NCBI RefSeq assembly: GCF_000497445.1
Contig: NZ_CM002285.1
Location: forward strand, 2,600,623-2,664,622
Reading direction: 5' to 3'
Length of the DNA: 64,000 nt
Source of the DNA: Streptomyces roseochromogenus subsp. oscitans DS 12.976
Lineage (GTDB): Bacteria; Actinomycetota; Actinomycetes; Streptomycetales; Streptomycetaceae
Shown piece by piece: positions 26,167 through 34,006 of this stretch (positions are counted from its first letter, which is position 1; each line of letters begins with the position of its first letter). Below the pieces are notes generated by a model. That model did not search any database. It saw only the letters and a program-made list of their open reading frames with translations, and had not been told where the DNA came from. Position numbers and translations under genes: made by a program.

Positions 26167-26430
26167 TCAGACCTCACCACTGACGAAGGCCCCGAGGGCC
26201 GGTAGATCCGTCCCCTGCGGCATGGATGTGATCTACGCGAGCGCTATGGCGTCCGGAACGCCATCGGTACGTCTGAACACCCCGAAGTGCTGGCGACCAA
26301 TGACCTCCTCCGTGATCCGGGCCTCCAAAGGCACGGCTGTGATGGTTGCCGCCCAACTCTTCCGCACCGCGTGCGCGGCTGGCACCTCCAGGAACGGCGG
26401 CCGCCCCAGGCTCACTGGGAAGTTGCCCCA
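26167..26430 (-). pseudogene. possible decayed small gene with in-frame stop
   Basis: The minus-strand frame reads protein-like from LGRPPFLEVPAAHAVRKSWA through EEVIGRQHFGVFRRTDGVPD to an in-frame TAG at 26233. It then continues ITSMPQGTDLPALGAFVSGE to a TGA at 26167. The composition looks like a real soluble protein, but I recognise no family and the start is unclear. The call is tentative. Confidence 0.3.
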
Positions 26431-26527
26431 ATCTTGCTCCGTGGGCTCAAGGCATCCGTAAGATCTACTGGAGATGGTCTTGTTCAGCAATGGGCTGTGA
26501 GTGAAGTAGGGGCGACAGGGCGGAAAG

Positions 26528-27379
26528 ATGGTGCAGTCAGGCATCACCAACACGGGCTCAATGACCACGGACGTGCTAATCCAGCATCGTCGTGAAATTG
26601 CAGATCTCAAGCAACGTATCAAGAACCGCCGCCTTCAAGTGATCGGTCTGTACGGAACTCCACCTCTAGCCATTGCCGTGCTCTTGGCGTGGGCTGGTTT
26701 GAAGATGCTTCTATGGCTGCATTCGAGTATGCCAAGTGCACTCAACGGAATCCTTGGCGGTATGGCATTTCTACTAGGCGTGGCTTTTGTCGCACAGGCG
26801 CTAGTTGAGTTCCATAGCGACTTCAGCGACGTATGGAGAGATCGACAGACCTCGGTCCGAGAGCTCAAGCTCGAACTTTCCTTGGCTGAAGAGCGTCATA
26901 TTCTCGAAGCCAGGCGGCGTACCCCTCCACCAATGGATCGGCAGTCTTCCTATAAGGAAAGACTGCCGGGGGAGATATCTCGATTGCGTGAAGAGTCGCG
27001 GCATTATCGCCGTGTGCATCTCCTGATGCAATGGCTCCTCTTCGTTAGCTCATCGGCTGTTTCAGCTGTTACTGCTTGGTATGACCCGCCCCAGCCCGCA
27101 AAGGGTGCTCTCATCGGCCTTGGTTCCATCGTGACTGTGATTACTGCTGCAGCTGGTTACTTCAAACCCCGAGAGCGTGCTTTCAACCTTCAGCAGACGG
27201 CCGACAGTATCGAGCAGCACGCTAACGCTCTTGAGCTGGGAATTGCTCCGTACAACATGACTGAGGATGAAAGGAACCTGGAACTATTCGCAACCACCGT
27301 AGAAGGATTGCGCGCCGAGCAGCGAATGCGAGAGCAGCAACTTGATCAGCCACAGCAGGGGCAGCAGCAAGTCATCTAG
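26528..27379 (+). CDS. SLATT/DUF4231-like membrane protein
   Basis: 283 residues; an ATG at 26561 is an alternative start. Four hydrophobic segments lie in two pairs: about residues 40-60 and 70-92, then 165-185 and 190-210. A charged helical region stands between the pairs. The second pair is followed by YFKPRERAFNLQQTADSIEQ, closely resembling the end of SLATT/DUF4231 domains. Such proteins are predicted pore-forming effectors in nucleotide-linked bacterial conflict systems. A/T-ending codons are far more common than in host genes. No nucleotide synthase is recognised next to it. It converges on the HNH gene. Confidence 0.72.
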   Translation: MVQSGITNTGSMTTDVLIQHRREIADLKQRIKNRRLQVIGLYGTPPLAIAVLLAWAGLKMLLWLHSSMPSALNGILGGMAFLLGVAFVAQALVEFHSDFSDVWRDRQTSVRELKLELSLAEERHILEARRRTPPPMDRQSSYKERLPGEISRLREESRHYRRVHLLMQWLLFVSSSAVSAVTAWYDPPQPAKGALIGLGSIVTVITAAAGYFKPRERAFNLQQTADSIEQHANALELGIAPYNMTEDERNLELFATTVEGLRAEQRMREQQLDQPQQGQQQVI

Positions 27380-27540
27380 CGAAGAGGAGCCGTCCCGGAT
27401 CGGCGAAAATTTCCGAGTGCCAGTTTTGAGAGGGAGGGGAAAATTCACTAGGCTCTGGCAAGCCATTGAACAACTCCTGGAGGCACCGTTCTCACGCAAT
27501 GCGTGAGACAGTGACACGGTGCACTGCCTCGCCGTCCTCG

Positions 27541-28356
27541 TCATCGACGAAAGAGGCGACTTCCCTGTTCAGGACCCAAGTCGATACTGATTGCGGGTCC
27601 AGCAAGGCATTGAAAGTAATTCCCTCCAATGTGGCCTCCGCCCATTGAAATTCCATACGGCGTAAGTGATAGACCCGTCCCCGCGACGGTTTCATAGACT
27701 TCCACAGCCGTCAGCGGGTACTCCGGCATGTCCTTACAGTTGACCATATGAGGGTATCGGCTGGCAAATTTTTCACTATTTTCCAATGTGAAGAACTCGA
27801 CCCGGAACCGGTCACCATTTGAATGGTTAACTTCGACTATTCGTCCGTTTGGTGGGCAGATTACTTCGTCGGCGCCAGGCGTAACAGTCCAGACGTTTTG
27901 CTCAATCTCGGCCCGAGGACGGCGTGCCAGGGTTGGCATCTTCACATTCAATAGGAGGTAACCGTCCTCGTCCCTTTCGAACCAAATAGACTTGACTCCT
28001 CCGATCTCAAGTGCCGTGTAGCACTCGTAGCTGAAATTGTCGGCAGCGACCATCAAGATCTTGTGTCTCATCCAGTCAAAGCGACCCCGTACAACAGAAG
28101 CCCGAGACTTTCCTTCGCGTTTTAGAGTGCGAACCTGATCATCGGTAAATGCTCCGTTATCGGCCTTGTCTGCATGCTCTCGACAGAGGGCTACCATTCC
28201 TTCTGGGCGATGATGCTTCTCGGCCCGCCACGGCGGGTCAAAGTGGTGCCATGTCAAATACGGAGAACCGCAACCTTCTACTGGGCAGCAGAATCCGACT
28301 TCTTGACGGAGTCGCCTTAGCACATCCCTAGGGGGCTTACGGGAAATCTCAGACAT
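27541..28356 (-). CDS. HNH-endonuclease-motif protein
   Basis: 271 residues. The N-terminal HNH-like zinc site is clear: FCCPVEGCGSPYLTWHHFDP (about residues 22-41) and EGMVALCREHADKADNGAFT (about residues 53-72), giving CxxxxC, HH and CxxxH. The remaining 190 residues form an unrecognised domain ending in a Gly-rich, probably beta-helical run (GISMGGGHIGGNYFQC). The HNH part predicts nicking or cleavage of DNA; the rest may give specificity. Codon use is A/T-rich like the SLATT gene, and a GGAGG-like site precedes the ATG. Confidence 0.75.
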   Translation of the reverse strand: MSEISRKPPRDVLRRLRQEVGFCCPVEGCGSPYLTWHHFDPPWRAEKHHRPEGMVALCREHADKADNGAFTDDQVRTLKREGKSRASVVRGRFDWMRHKILMVAADNFSYECYTALEIGGVKSIWFERDEDGYLLLNVKMPTLARRPRAEIEQNVWTVTPGADEVICPPNGRIVEVNHSNGDRFRVEFFTLENSEKFASRYPHMVNCKDMPEYPLTAVEVYETVAGTGLSLTPYGISMGGGHIGGNYFQCLAGPAISIDLGPEQGSRLFRR

Positions 28357-28829
28357 ATCCGCCTCCGGTTGGCGTTCAGCTGTCCATAAGACCTATTACA
28401 CTACCTGCCAATTGCGCCGCTGAGCTACCAGTCGGCGGAGTCTCGATCAGCCAGGCGAGCTGCCCGTGTGCCGCCCATCAGTGAGGGCGGCACACGGTGC
28501 CGGCCAGGCTTTGAGGTCAGCCGTCATCCTTGTCAGGTCGATCACGGGGAGTCGGCGACATCGGTCAACCCGCTGAAGTCCTCGGCTGATCGTCCGGTCA
28601 GGTTCGGCGTCGGTCGCCGGTGTCCGCGCTTGTTGATGTCAGCCGTTGATGTCAGGCATCCGGGCCCCTCTTGACAGATCCGCCCACCACACTCAGAGGG
28701 CGGCACGCGAGCTGATGCCCGTTTTGCTATTGCGGTTGGGTGCAGATCCCTTCAGGGGACTGCACCTTTGCGGATAACTGGGGCATCGCAGGTCGCCCTC
28801 CCCTCGGCGCTGTGGCCAGGCGTGGCACG
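28357..28829. other. intergenic stretch without recognisable gene
   Basis: The stretch between the HNH start and the end of the zinc-ribbon membrane gene holds one 13-bp hairpin (28464-28497). The short open frames have no protein-like composition. A partial tRNA look-alike near 28380-28440 does not fold properly. Confidence 0.5.
28464..28497. terminator. 13-bp hairpin in intergenic DNA
   Basis: Stem CCGTGTGCCGCCC (28464-28476) pairs perfectly with 28485-28497 across an 8-base loop. It lies in the 470-base stretch between the zinc-ribbon membrane gene and the HNH gene, in which I otherwise see no gene. It may end transcription from the HNH promoter side or be an IS or repeat remnant. Confidence 0.5.
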
Positions 28830-29579
28830 TTACTCCTCGTCGATGGTCTGCAGCTCGACGGGCCGGTCGGCCACGTCCATGGTCTGTGGCGTGGCCAGCA
28901 GCTTGTTCAGTCCAAGGGTCAACTGCACGACGAACATGCTCAGTAGGACGGCCAGGGCTATTCGGACCAGGCTGTAGATGGCGTCGACGTTCGCCGCGGT
29001 CTCGTAGTCGCCGGGCGTTTGAAGGTTGGAGTTGGTCACGAATGAGAGGTAGAGCGCGGCGAAAACCGACAGGAGCCACGCGCCGTAGGTCCAGACGACT
29101 CCGCGGCCGCCGGGCAGGGCCCTGGTCCATCCCAGCCCGATGTCGGTGCGTGACATGGCGTTCGCGTGGCCGGCGCGCGCCCACCGCTGGTAGGCGTACA
29201 GAACTGCCATGAAGGCTGCGAAGCGCAACATGTTCGTGGTGTTGATCGTTTGGAGTGCGCTGTGCAAAGCCTGCCGGTCGTAGCCGTCGTTAGCGGCGGC
29301 CAAGGCCCATTGGTGGGCCCGCGTGCGCTCGGCGGAGAACCGCACGACCTCGCTGACGATGGCCACCGCGGCTGCAGCCAGTACCGTGAGTAGTGGGCCC
29401 GTCATCGAAACCCTCCCCGGACTCACCTTGGACTGGATCAGCAACGCCGCCTTGGCGTTGCGCCCGCGACGCTGAGGCGGCTTCGACAAGTCGCTCTCCT
29501 GCTGACAGACCGGACACAGCCCTTTGATCCCGTCAAAAGCAACTTCACGCTGCCGACACTTCCGACACGTCAGTAGCAT
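28830..29579 (-). CDS. zinc-ribbon multi-pass membrane protein (DUF4328-like, tentative)
   Basis: 249 residues from the ATG at 29579 (AAGGAGGG upstream; an earlier frame start is less likely). The N-terminus is a zinc ribbon, MLLTCRKCRQREVAFDG then GLCPVCQQ (CxxC...CxxC). Four hydrophobic segments follow (about residues 60-78, 112-130, 160-182, 205-228). The segment LYAYQRWARAGHANAMSRTD loosely recalls DUF4328 proteins, though I am not sure. It is element cargo of unknown role; the zinc ribbon in front of TM helices suggests a membrane sensor or regulator. Confidence 0.6.
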   Translation of the reverse strand: MLLTCRKCRQREVAFDGIKGLCPVCQQESDLSKPPQRRGRNAKAALLIQSKVSPGRVSMTGPLLTVLAAAAVAIVSEVVRFSAERTRAHQWALAAANDGYDRQALHSALQTINTTNMLRFAAFMAVLYAYQRWARAGHANAMSRTDIGLGWTRALPGGRGVVWTYGAWLLSVFAALYLSFVTNSNLQTPGDYETAANVDAIYSLVRIALAVLLSMFVVQLTLGLNKLLATPQTMDVADRPVELQTIDEE

Positions 29580-30015
29580 CCCGCGCCCCCTCCTTGCTTG
29601 ATCGCGGTTGAATTGAGCGCCGCATGCTATTGGGTCCGCCAGAGACGCGTCGATACCTCCAACGCAGTGAAGATCGAGGATCTGCGCCCATTTCGGGGAC
29701 ACCCCAACACGACCGAGCCCTCCGGTAAGTGCGGATGCCGCGTTCCTGCACGCTCCGGAGACGACAGATGTGACAATACGTCACGTACCGCCCTCTCATA
29801 CCTCATCACCTATCCCACGGTGTCGATTGCGCAGGTGAGGCGTGGGGTGGACCGGTGCGGCGCGGGTGACCACGCGGCCGGTGGAGTCTTAATGACCCAG
29901 TCAAGCGCCGTGGGCCGGGTGCTTCAGCACCAGTCTGGAGATCGCGTATGCGGATGGTGTCTGGCCTGGGGCGTTGCTGACCTGCGCCGCAACTGGCCGT
30001 GATCTTGGTAGGAGC
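29580..30015. other. 436-base stretch without recognisable gene
   Basis: Short open frames exist on both strands, but none has a ribosome site plus protein-like composition. No hairpin with a convincing terminator form was noticed. It may hold the promoter of the zinc-ribbon membrane gene (upstream AAGGAGGG belongs to that gene). Confidence 0.4.
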
Positions 30016-30457
30016 TCAGAGCTGCGGCATGCCGGCAGCGATCTCGAACCCGGAGGACTCGTCCCAAGGAACCGCCTCCCACAGGCTCACCACGGCGGCC
30101 CAAATGCGGTGCAGCAGCGCCCAGTCGGGGTTGTCCCCGCTGAGGGTGACGGTGGCTAGCAGGTCGCATCCCCAGATGCCCTGCTCGTCATTAGGCGATG
30201 CAGTGATCACAGACTCTGCGATCTCTGCTACGCCCACGTGTACTTCCAGGGTCAGCAAGTCCGCGACTGGCCTGTCGCTGTCGCTGGAACCAGTACCGAG
30301 CCTGAACGCGGCCACCGAATCCCCGAACGGCCCCAACCACTCGCCCACCAGGCGGTCGCCGCTCTCCAGCAGGTAGTCCAGCAGGCGATCAAGCGCCTCG
30401 TCGCCTCTGTCTTCTCCAGAGCGGCAGAAGAAGCTGAGTTGGTAGGCCACGATTCCC
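30016..30457 (-). pseudogene. unrecognised gene truncated by IS256-family element
   Basis: The minus-strand frame reads a clear acidic soluble protein end: IVAYQLSFFCRSGEDRGDEA, LDRLLDYLLESGDRLVGEWL, and EVHVGVAEIAESVITASPND to a stop at 30016. The 5' part is cut by the IS end at 30458; the frame now runs into IS DNA. The missing N-terminus is not found on the other side of the IS, so a deletion accompanied the insertion. I recognise no family; an immunity-like or antitoxin-like role would be guesswork. Confidence 0.65.
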
Positions 30458-31095
30458 GGGACTGTAAATCGTTCGGTGTAACTCCCGATCATGGAAGATG
30501 CATCGATGACCAGTGAGAACGTGGCCGAGCACGAGGTCGACGAGTCGGCAGCGGCTGTGAACGCCGTGGACGACAAGCTGATCGACGAGCTGGTGAGCCG
30601 GGCCCAGGCCCAGGCCGAGGGTCTGCAGCTGACCGGCGAGGGCGGGCTGCTGCAGCAGCTGACCAAGAGGCTCTTGGAGTCCGCCCTCGAAGGCGAGATC
30701 ACCGATCACCTCGGCTATGACAAGCACGACCCTGCGGGCAAAGACGGTGGCAACTCCCGTAACGGCAAACGCTCCAAGACCGTGCTGACCGACGTGGGAC
30801 CGGTAGAGATAGCCGTGCCCCGCGACCGGGACGGCTCCTTCGAGCCGAAGATCGTCAAGAAGCGGCAGAAGCGCCTGACCGGCGTCGACGAGATGGTGAT
30901 CTCACTGGCCGCGAAGGGCCTGACCACCGGAGAGGTCCAGGCCCACCTGGCGGAGGTCTACGGCGCCGAGGTCTCCCGGCAGACCATCTCCACCATCACC
31001 GACAAGGTCCTCGAGGGCATGGCCGAATGGCAAAGCCGCCCCCTCGACGCCGTCTACCCGGTGGTCTTCATCGACGCCATCCACGTGAAGATCCG

Positions 31096-32794
31096 GGTTC
31101 TGTCGACGATCTTGTGATCCGGACGGCTGAGCACGTCGCTTCGGCTGTTCGCGATCATGCATCGCGTGCCCTCGTGATGTGCTCCTGGAGCTGTTTCCGT
31201 CCCTGTCCACGTTGCTGATAGAGGAGGTTGAGCGGCGACCGGACCAGGTAGTGCTGAGAACGCGGGTGCGGGCGACGACTGGATCGTGTCGGTGCGGTCA
31301 GAGCTCGGCCCGGGTGCACGGTCGGTACGTACGCAGGCTGCGTGATGTCGCTGTGGGCGGGCTCGGTGTCGTGATCGAGTTATGCGTGCGCCGTTTCCGC
31401 TGCGAGAACCCTGCCTGCACGGCAGTGACGTTCGCCGAGCAGGTCTCGGGACTGACCACCCCGCACAGTCGGCATACTCCCCTGCTGCGCGAGGTGTTGA
31501 CGCAGATCGGGCTGGCCCTGGCCGGCCGGGCAGGAGCCCGGCTGGCAGCCGCGGTCGGCCTCACCATAGGCAAGGACACGCTGTTGCGGCTGGTCAGGTC
31601 CTTGCCTGAGCCGGAGATCGGCAAGGTGGATATCCTCGGCGTCGACGACTTCGCCTTCCGCAAGGGCCGCCACTACGGCACGGTATTGATCGACATGGCC
31701 ACCCACCGGCCGCTGCACCTCTACGACGGCCGCGAAGGTGACGACCTGGCCGCATGGCTCCGCGATCACCCCGAGGTGACGGTCATTTGCCGGGACCGTT
31801 CCAGCGGATACGGGGAGGGCGCTCGGGTCGGGGCGCCGCAGGCCCAACAGGTCGCGGATCGCTATCACCTGTGGGCCAACCTCGGCCAGGCGGTCGAGAA
31901 GACGGTCAACGCCCATAGCTCCCGCCTGGCCGAAGTGCCTCCCGGCTCGGCATCCAGCCCCGATCACGTGGAGGTGGAGCCCGAGGTGGTCCAGCCGCCG
32001 AAAGAGCTGAAGATCGTGATCCGGCTGCGTGCGCAGCACGCAGCCGTCCACGACCTGTGGCATCAGGGGATGTCGAAGGCGGCGATCGGCCGGAAGGTCG
32101 GGCTGCACCAGGCAACCGTCCGCAAACTGGTCAACGCCCGTTCCGCCGACGATGTCGTGGCCAAGAACCTCCAACGAGCGCATGTCGTGGACCCATACGT
32201 CGGCTACTTGCACCGGCGCTGGAACGAGGGCGTCAGGAACGCCGCCCAGCTCTACCGCGAGATCAGACAACTCGGCTATCCAGGCGGAGAGCTGGCCGTC
32301 CAGCGGCATCTGCGGCGCTACCGGACCGGGCGCGGACACGCACCCGATCCGGGACCGAAGCCTCCATCGGTCCGCGAAGTCACCTCCTGGAACATGACCC
32401 ACCCCGAGCACCTACGGGACGAGCACGCCGACAAGCTGCACCGACTGCGTGAGCGCGATCCCGAACTCGACCGGCTCACTCTTCACATCAGGAAGTTCGC
32501 CGCGATGATGACCGGCCGCCACGGCGACCGCCTCGAAGACTGGATCACCGACGTCGAACGGGACAGTCTGGCTCCGCTTGCGGGCTTCGCCCGCAACCTC
32601 CGCCGCGACTTTGACGCCGTCCGCAACGGGCTCTCTCTGCCGCACAGTTCCGGCGCCGTCGAGGGCAACATCAACCGACTCAAGATGCTGAAGCGCCAGA
32701 TGTTCGGCAGGGCCAGTCTCGATCTGCTTCGCAAACGCGTCCTGCTCGCACGGTGAGCCTCGACCCCTCGGATCACAAGATCGTCGACAGAACC
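31096..32794 (+). mobile_element. ISL3-family insertion sequence (1699 bp), complete
   Basis: Perfect 26-bp terminal inverted repeats begin GGTTCTGTCGACGATCTTGT (31096-31121 and 32769-32794). An 8-bp target duplication AAGATCCG flanks it (31088-31095 and 32795-32802), the size typical for ISL3. It contains one intact transposase gene. The clean ends argue for a fairly recent insertion. Confidence 0.97.
31179..32756 (+). CDS. ISL3-family transposase
   Basis: 525 residues. A zinc-finger start (GSCRCGQSSARVHGRYVRRL, then RFRCENPACTAVTFAE) is followed by the DDE catalytic domain: Asp in VDILGVDDFAFRKGRHYGTV, Asp in VTVICRDRSSGYGEGAR, and Glu in SSGAVEGNINRLKMLKRQMF near the end. A helix-turn-helix with MSKAAIGRKVGLHQATVRKL lies near residue 305, inside the insertion domain. 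Full length and intact, with a start inside the IS about 80 bases from its left end. Confidence 0.95.
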   Translation: MLLELFPSLSTLLIEEVERRPDQVVLRTRVRATTGSCRCGQSSARVHGRYVRRLRDVAVGGLGVVIELCVRRFRCENPACTAVTFAEQVSGLTTPHSRHTPLLREVLTQIGLALAGRAGARLAAAVGLTIGKDTLLRLVRSLPEPEIGKVDILGVDDFAFRKGRHYGTVLIDMATHRPLHLYDGREGDDLAAWLRDHPEVTVICRDRSSGYGEGARVGAPQAQQVADRYHLWANLGQAVEKTVNAHSSRLAEVPPGSASSPDHVEVEPEVVQPPKELKIVIRLRAQHAAVHDLWHQGMSKAAIGRKVGLHQATVRKLVNARSADDVVAKNLQRAHVVDPYVGYLHRRWNEGVRNAAQLYREIRQLGYPGGELAVQRHLRRYRTGRGHAPDPGPKPPSVREVTSWNMTHPEHLRDEHADKLHRLRERDPELDRLTLHIRKFAAMMTGRHGDRLEDWITDVERDSLAPLAGFARNLRRDFDAVRNGLSLPHSSGAVEGNINRLKMLKRQMFGRASLDLLRKRVLLAR

Positions 32795-33557
32795 AAGATC
32801 CGCGACGGCGCGGTTGCCAATCGGCCCATCTACGTGGCCCTGGCCGTCACGGCGGAGGGCCGACGCGAGACCCTGGGCCTGTGGGCCGGCGACGGCGGCG
32901 AGGGCGCCAAGCACTGGCTGCACATCCTCAACGAAATCAAGAACCGCGGCGTCAACGACGTGCTGATGCTGGTCTGCGACGGGCTCAAGGGCCTGCCCGA
33001 GGCGGTGGAGACGGTCTGGCCCCGCACCATCGTGCAGACCTGCGTGGTCCACCTGTTGCGGAACTCCTTCCGCTATGCCGCCCGTCAGGACTGGGACAAG
33101 ATCGCCAAGCTCCTCAAGCCCGTCTACACCGCTCAGACCGAGGAGGCTGCCCTGGACCGGTTCGCGGGGTTCGCCGATGCCTGGGGCGGGAAGTATCCGG
33201 CGATCGTGAAACTGTGGGAGAACGCGTGGGAGGAGTTCACTCCGTTCCTGCGGTTCGATACCGAGATCCGCCGGATCGTCTGCACCACCAACGCGATTGA
33301 GTCCGTCAACGCGCGGATCCGGCGAGCAGTCAAGGCCCGCGGGCACTTCCCGAACGAGCAGGCCGCCCTGAAGTGCGTCTACATGGCGATCACGTCGCTC
33401 GATCCCACCGGCAAGGGCCAGGCCCGCTGGACCATGCGCTGGAAGACCGCACTGAACGCCTTCGACATCACCTTCGACGGCCGACTCTCCGCGGCCCGCC
33501 AGTAACCATCAACTACCCAGTTACACCGCTCGTTTGACAGACCCGTGGCACGCCTGC

Positions 33558-33578
33558 GGGCCCCATAAAATGGGGCCC
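33558..33578 (-). terminator. 9-bp perfect hairpin downstream of the miniprotein gene
   Basis: GGGCCCCAT, loop AAA, ATGGGGCCC. It lies 31 bases after the stop of the minus-strand two-TM miniprotein gene and directly outside the IS256-family end. Confidence 0.7.
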
Positions 33579-33609
33579 ACAGGGATAACTCCGCGCAAGT
33601 CGTGATGCG

Positions 33610-33792
33610 CTATTTGTATGCGGCGAGGGCGGCGAAGTAGACACCAAGGCTGCTGGCTGCGGCGCCCGCGCCCGTGAGGAGTGCGTTCGGCATGCTAGCG
33701 CCGGATCGGTAAGCAAGTAGGCCCGCTGTGATCGCGATATTGAGAGCCACAGAGAGGGCAAGCAGTAGGGACAGGAACTGGACTTGGTTCAT
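33610..33792 (-). CDS. two-TM miniprotein (60 residues)
   Basis: The ATG at 33792 starts MNQVQFLSLLLALSVALNIA. The first hydrophobic helix (about residues 5-26) is followed by a short basic turn (YRSGAS) and a second Ala/Gly-rich helix (about residues 32-57). I recall similar miniproteins in other Streptomyces but know no function. It is divergent from the large NTPase gene with 214 bases between the starts. A small membrane effector, holin-like or antitoxin role are all possible; none is shown. Confidence 0.68.
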   Translation of the reverse strand: MNQVQFLSLLLALSVALNIAITAGLLAYRSGASMPNALLTGAGAAASSLGVYFAALAAYK

Positions 33793-34006
33793 CACGTGGA
33801 CTCCCGTGATCAAGGACGGCCTAGGGCAGGCCGTGCGCGACGAGTCCGAAGCTGCCTGTCCAAGTAGCCGTCCAAGAGGAGTCCCTCTCGGATTGGACAC
33901 GTACCACCAAGCTGCGCAGATAGGTCGCTACGGATCCCGGCTCGACTGACGTTCTTGTCCACCCAATGTCCACGGGGCATGCTGGACACTCCCTCCTGAG
34001 CTGCGA

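Larger units (their letters stand above)
26013..26527. other. left end of element, mostly non-coding
   Basis: This 515-base stretch holds the 19-bp end repeat, a possible decayed minus-strand gene (26167-26430) and the leader of the SLATT-like gene. I see no integrase and no clear promoter. Confidence 0.5.
30491..33505 (+). pseudogene. IS256-family transposase, split by ISL3-type insertion
   Basis: The 5' part is 30491-31095 and the 3' part 32803-33505. Joining them at the 8-bp target duplication restores one frame of 435 residues across IHVKIR-DGAVANRP. Mutator-type catalytic residues are all present: Asp in VVFIDAIHVKIRDG, Asp in LVCDGLKGLPEAV and Glu in CTTNAIESVNARIRR. It would be active if the inner IS left precisely; as it stands the enzyme is broken. 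Confidence 0.92.
30458..33544 (+). mobile_element. IS256-family insertion sequence, interrupted
   Basis: Ends carry imperfect inverted repeats, GGGACTGTAAATCGTTCGGT at the left and the complement of GGGTCTGTCAAACGAGCGGT at the right, both continuing GTAACT. The element holds a single transposase gene split by an ISL3-family IS. The flanking 8 bases differ (CGATTCCC left, GTGGCACG right), so no target duplication is seen, in keeping with an adjacent deletion. Confidence 0.85.

Noticed and set aside
27492..27695. Alternative frame that might be the true C-terminus of the HNH protein after a frameshift
   Set aside because: The annotated frame ends in a Gly-rich run that fits the preceding domain, and no break is needed.
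28380..28440. Minus-strand TAGCTCAG plus GG motif resembling a tRNA D-arm region
   Set aside because: No matching acceptor stem, anticodon arm or T-arm could be built around it.
33545..33609. Search for the missing 5' half of the IS-truncated gene on the right side of the IS256-family element
   Set aside because: No frame there continues the truncated protein; the 5' half is absent.
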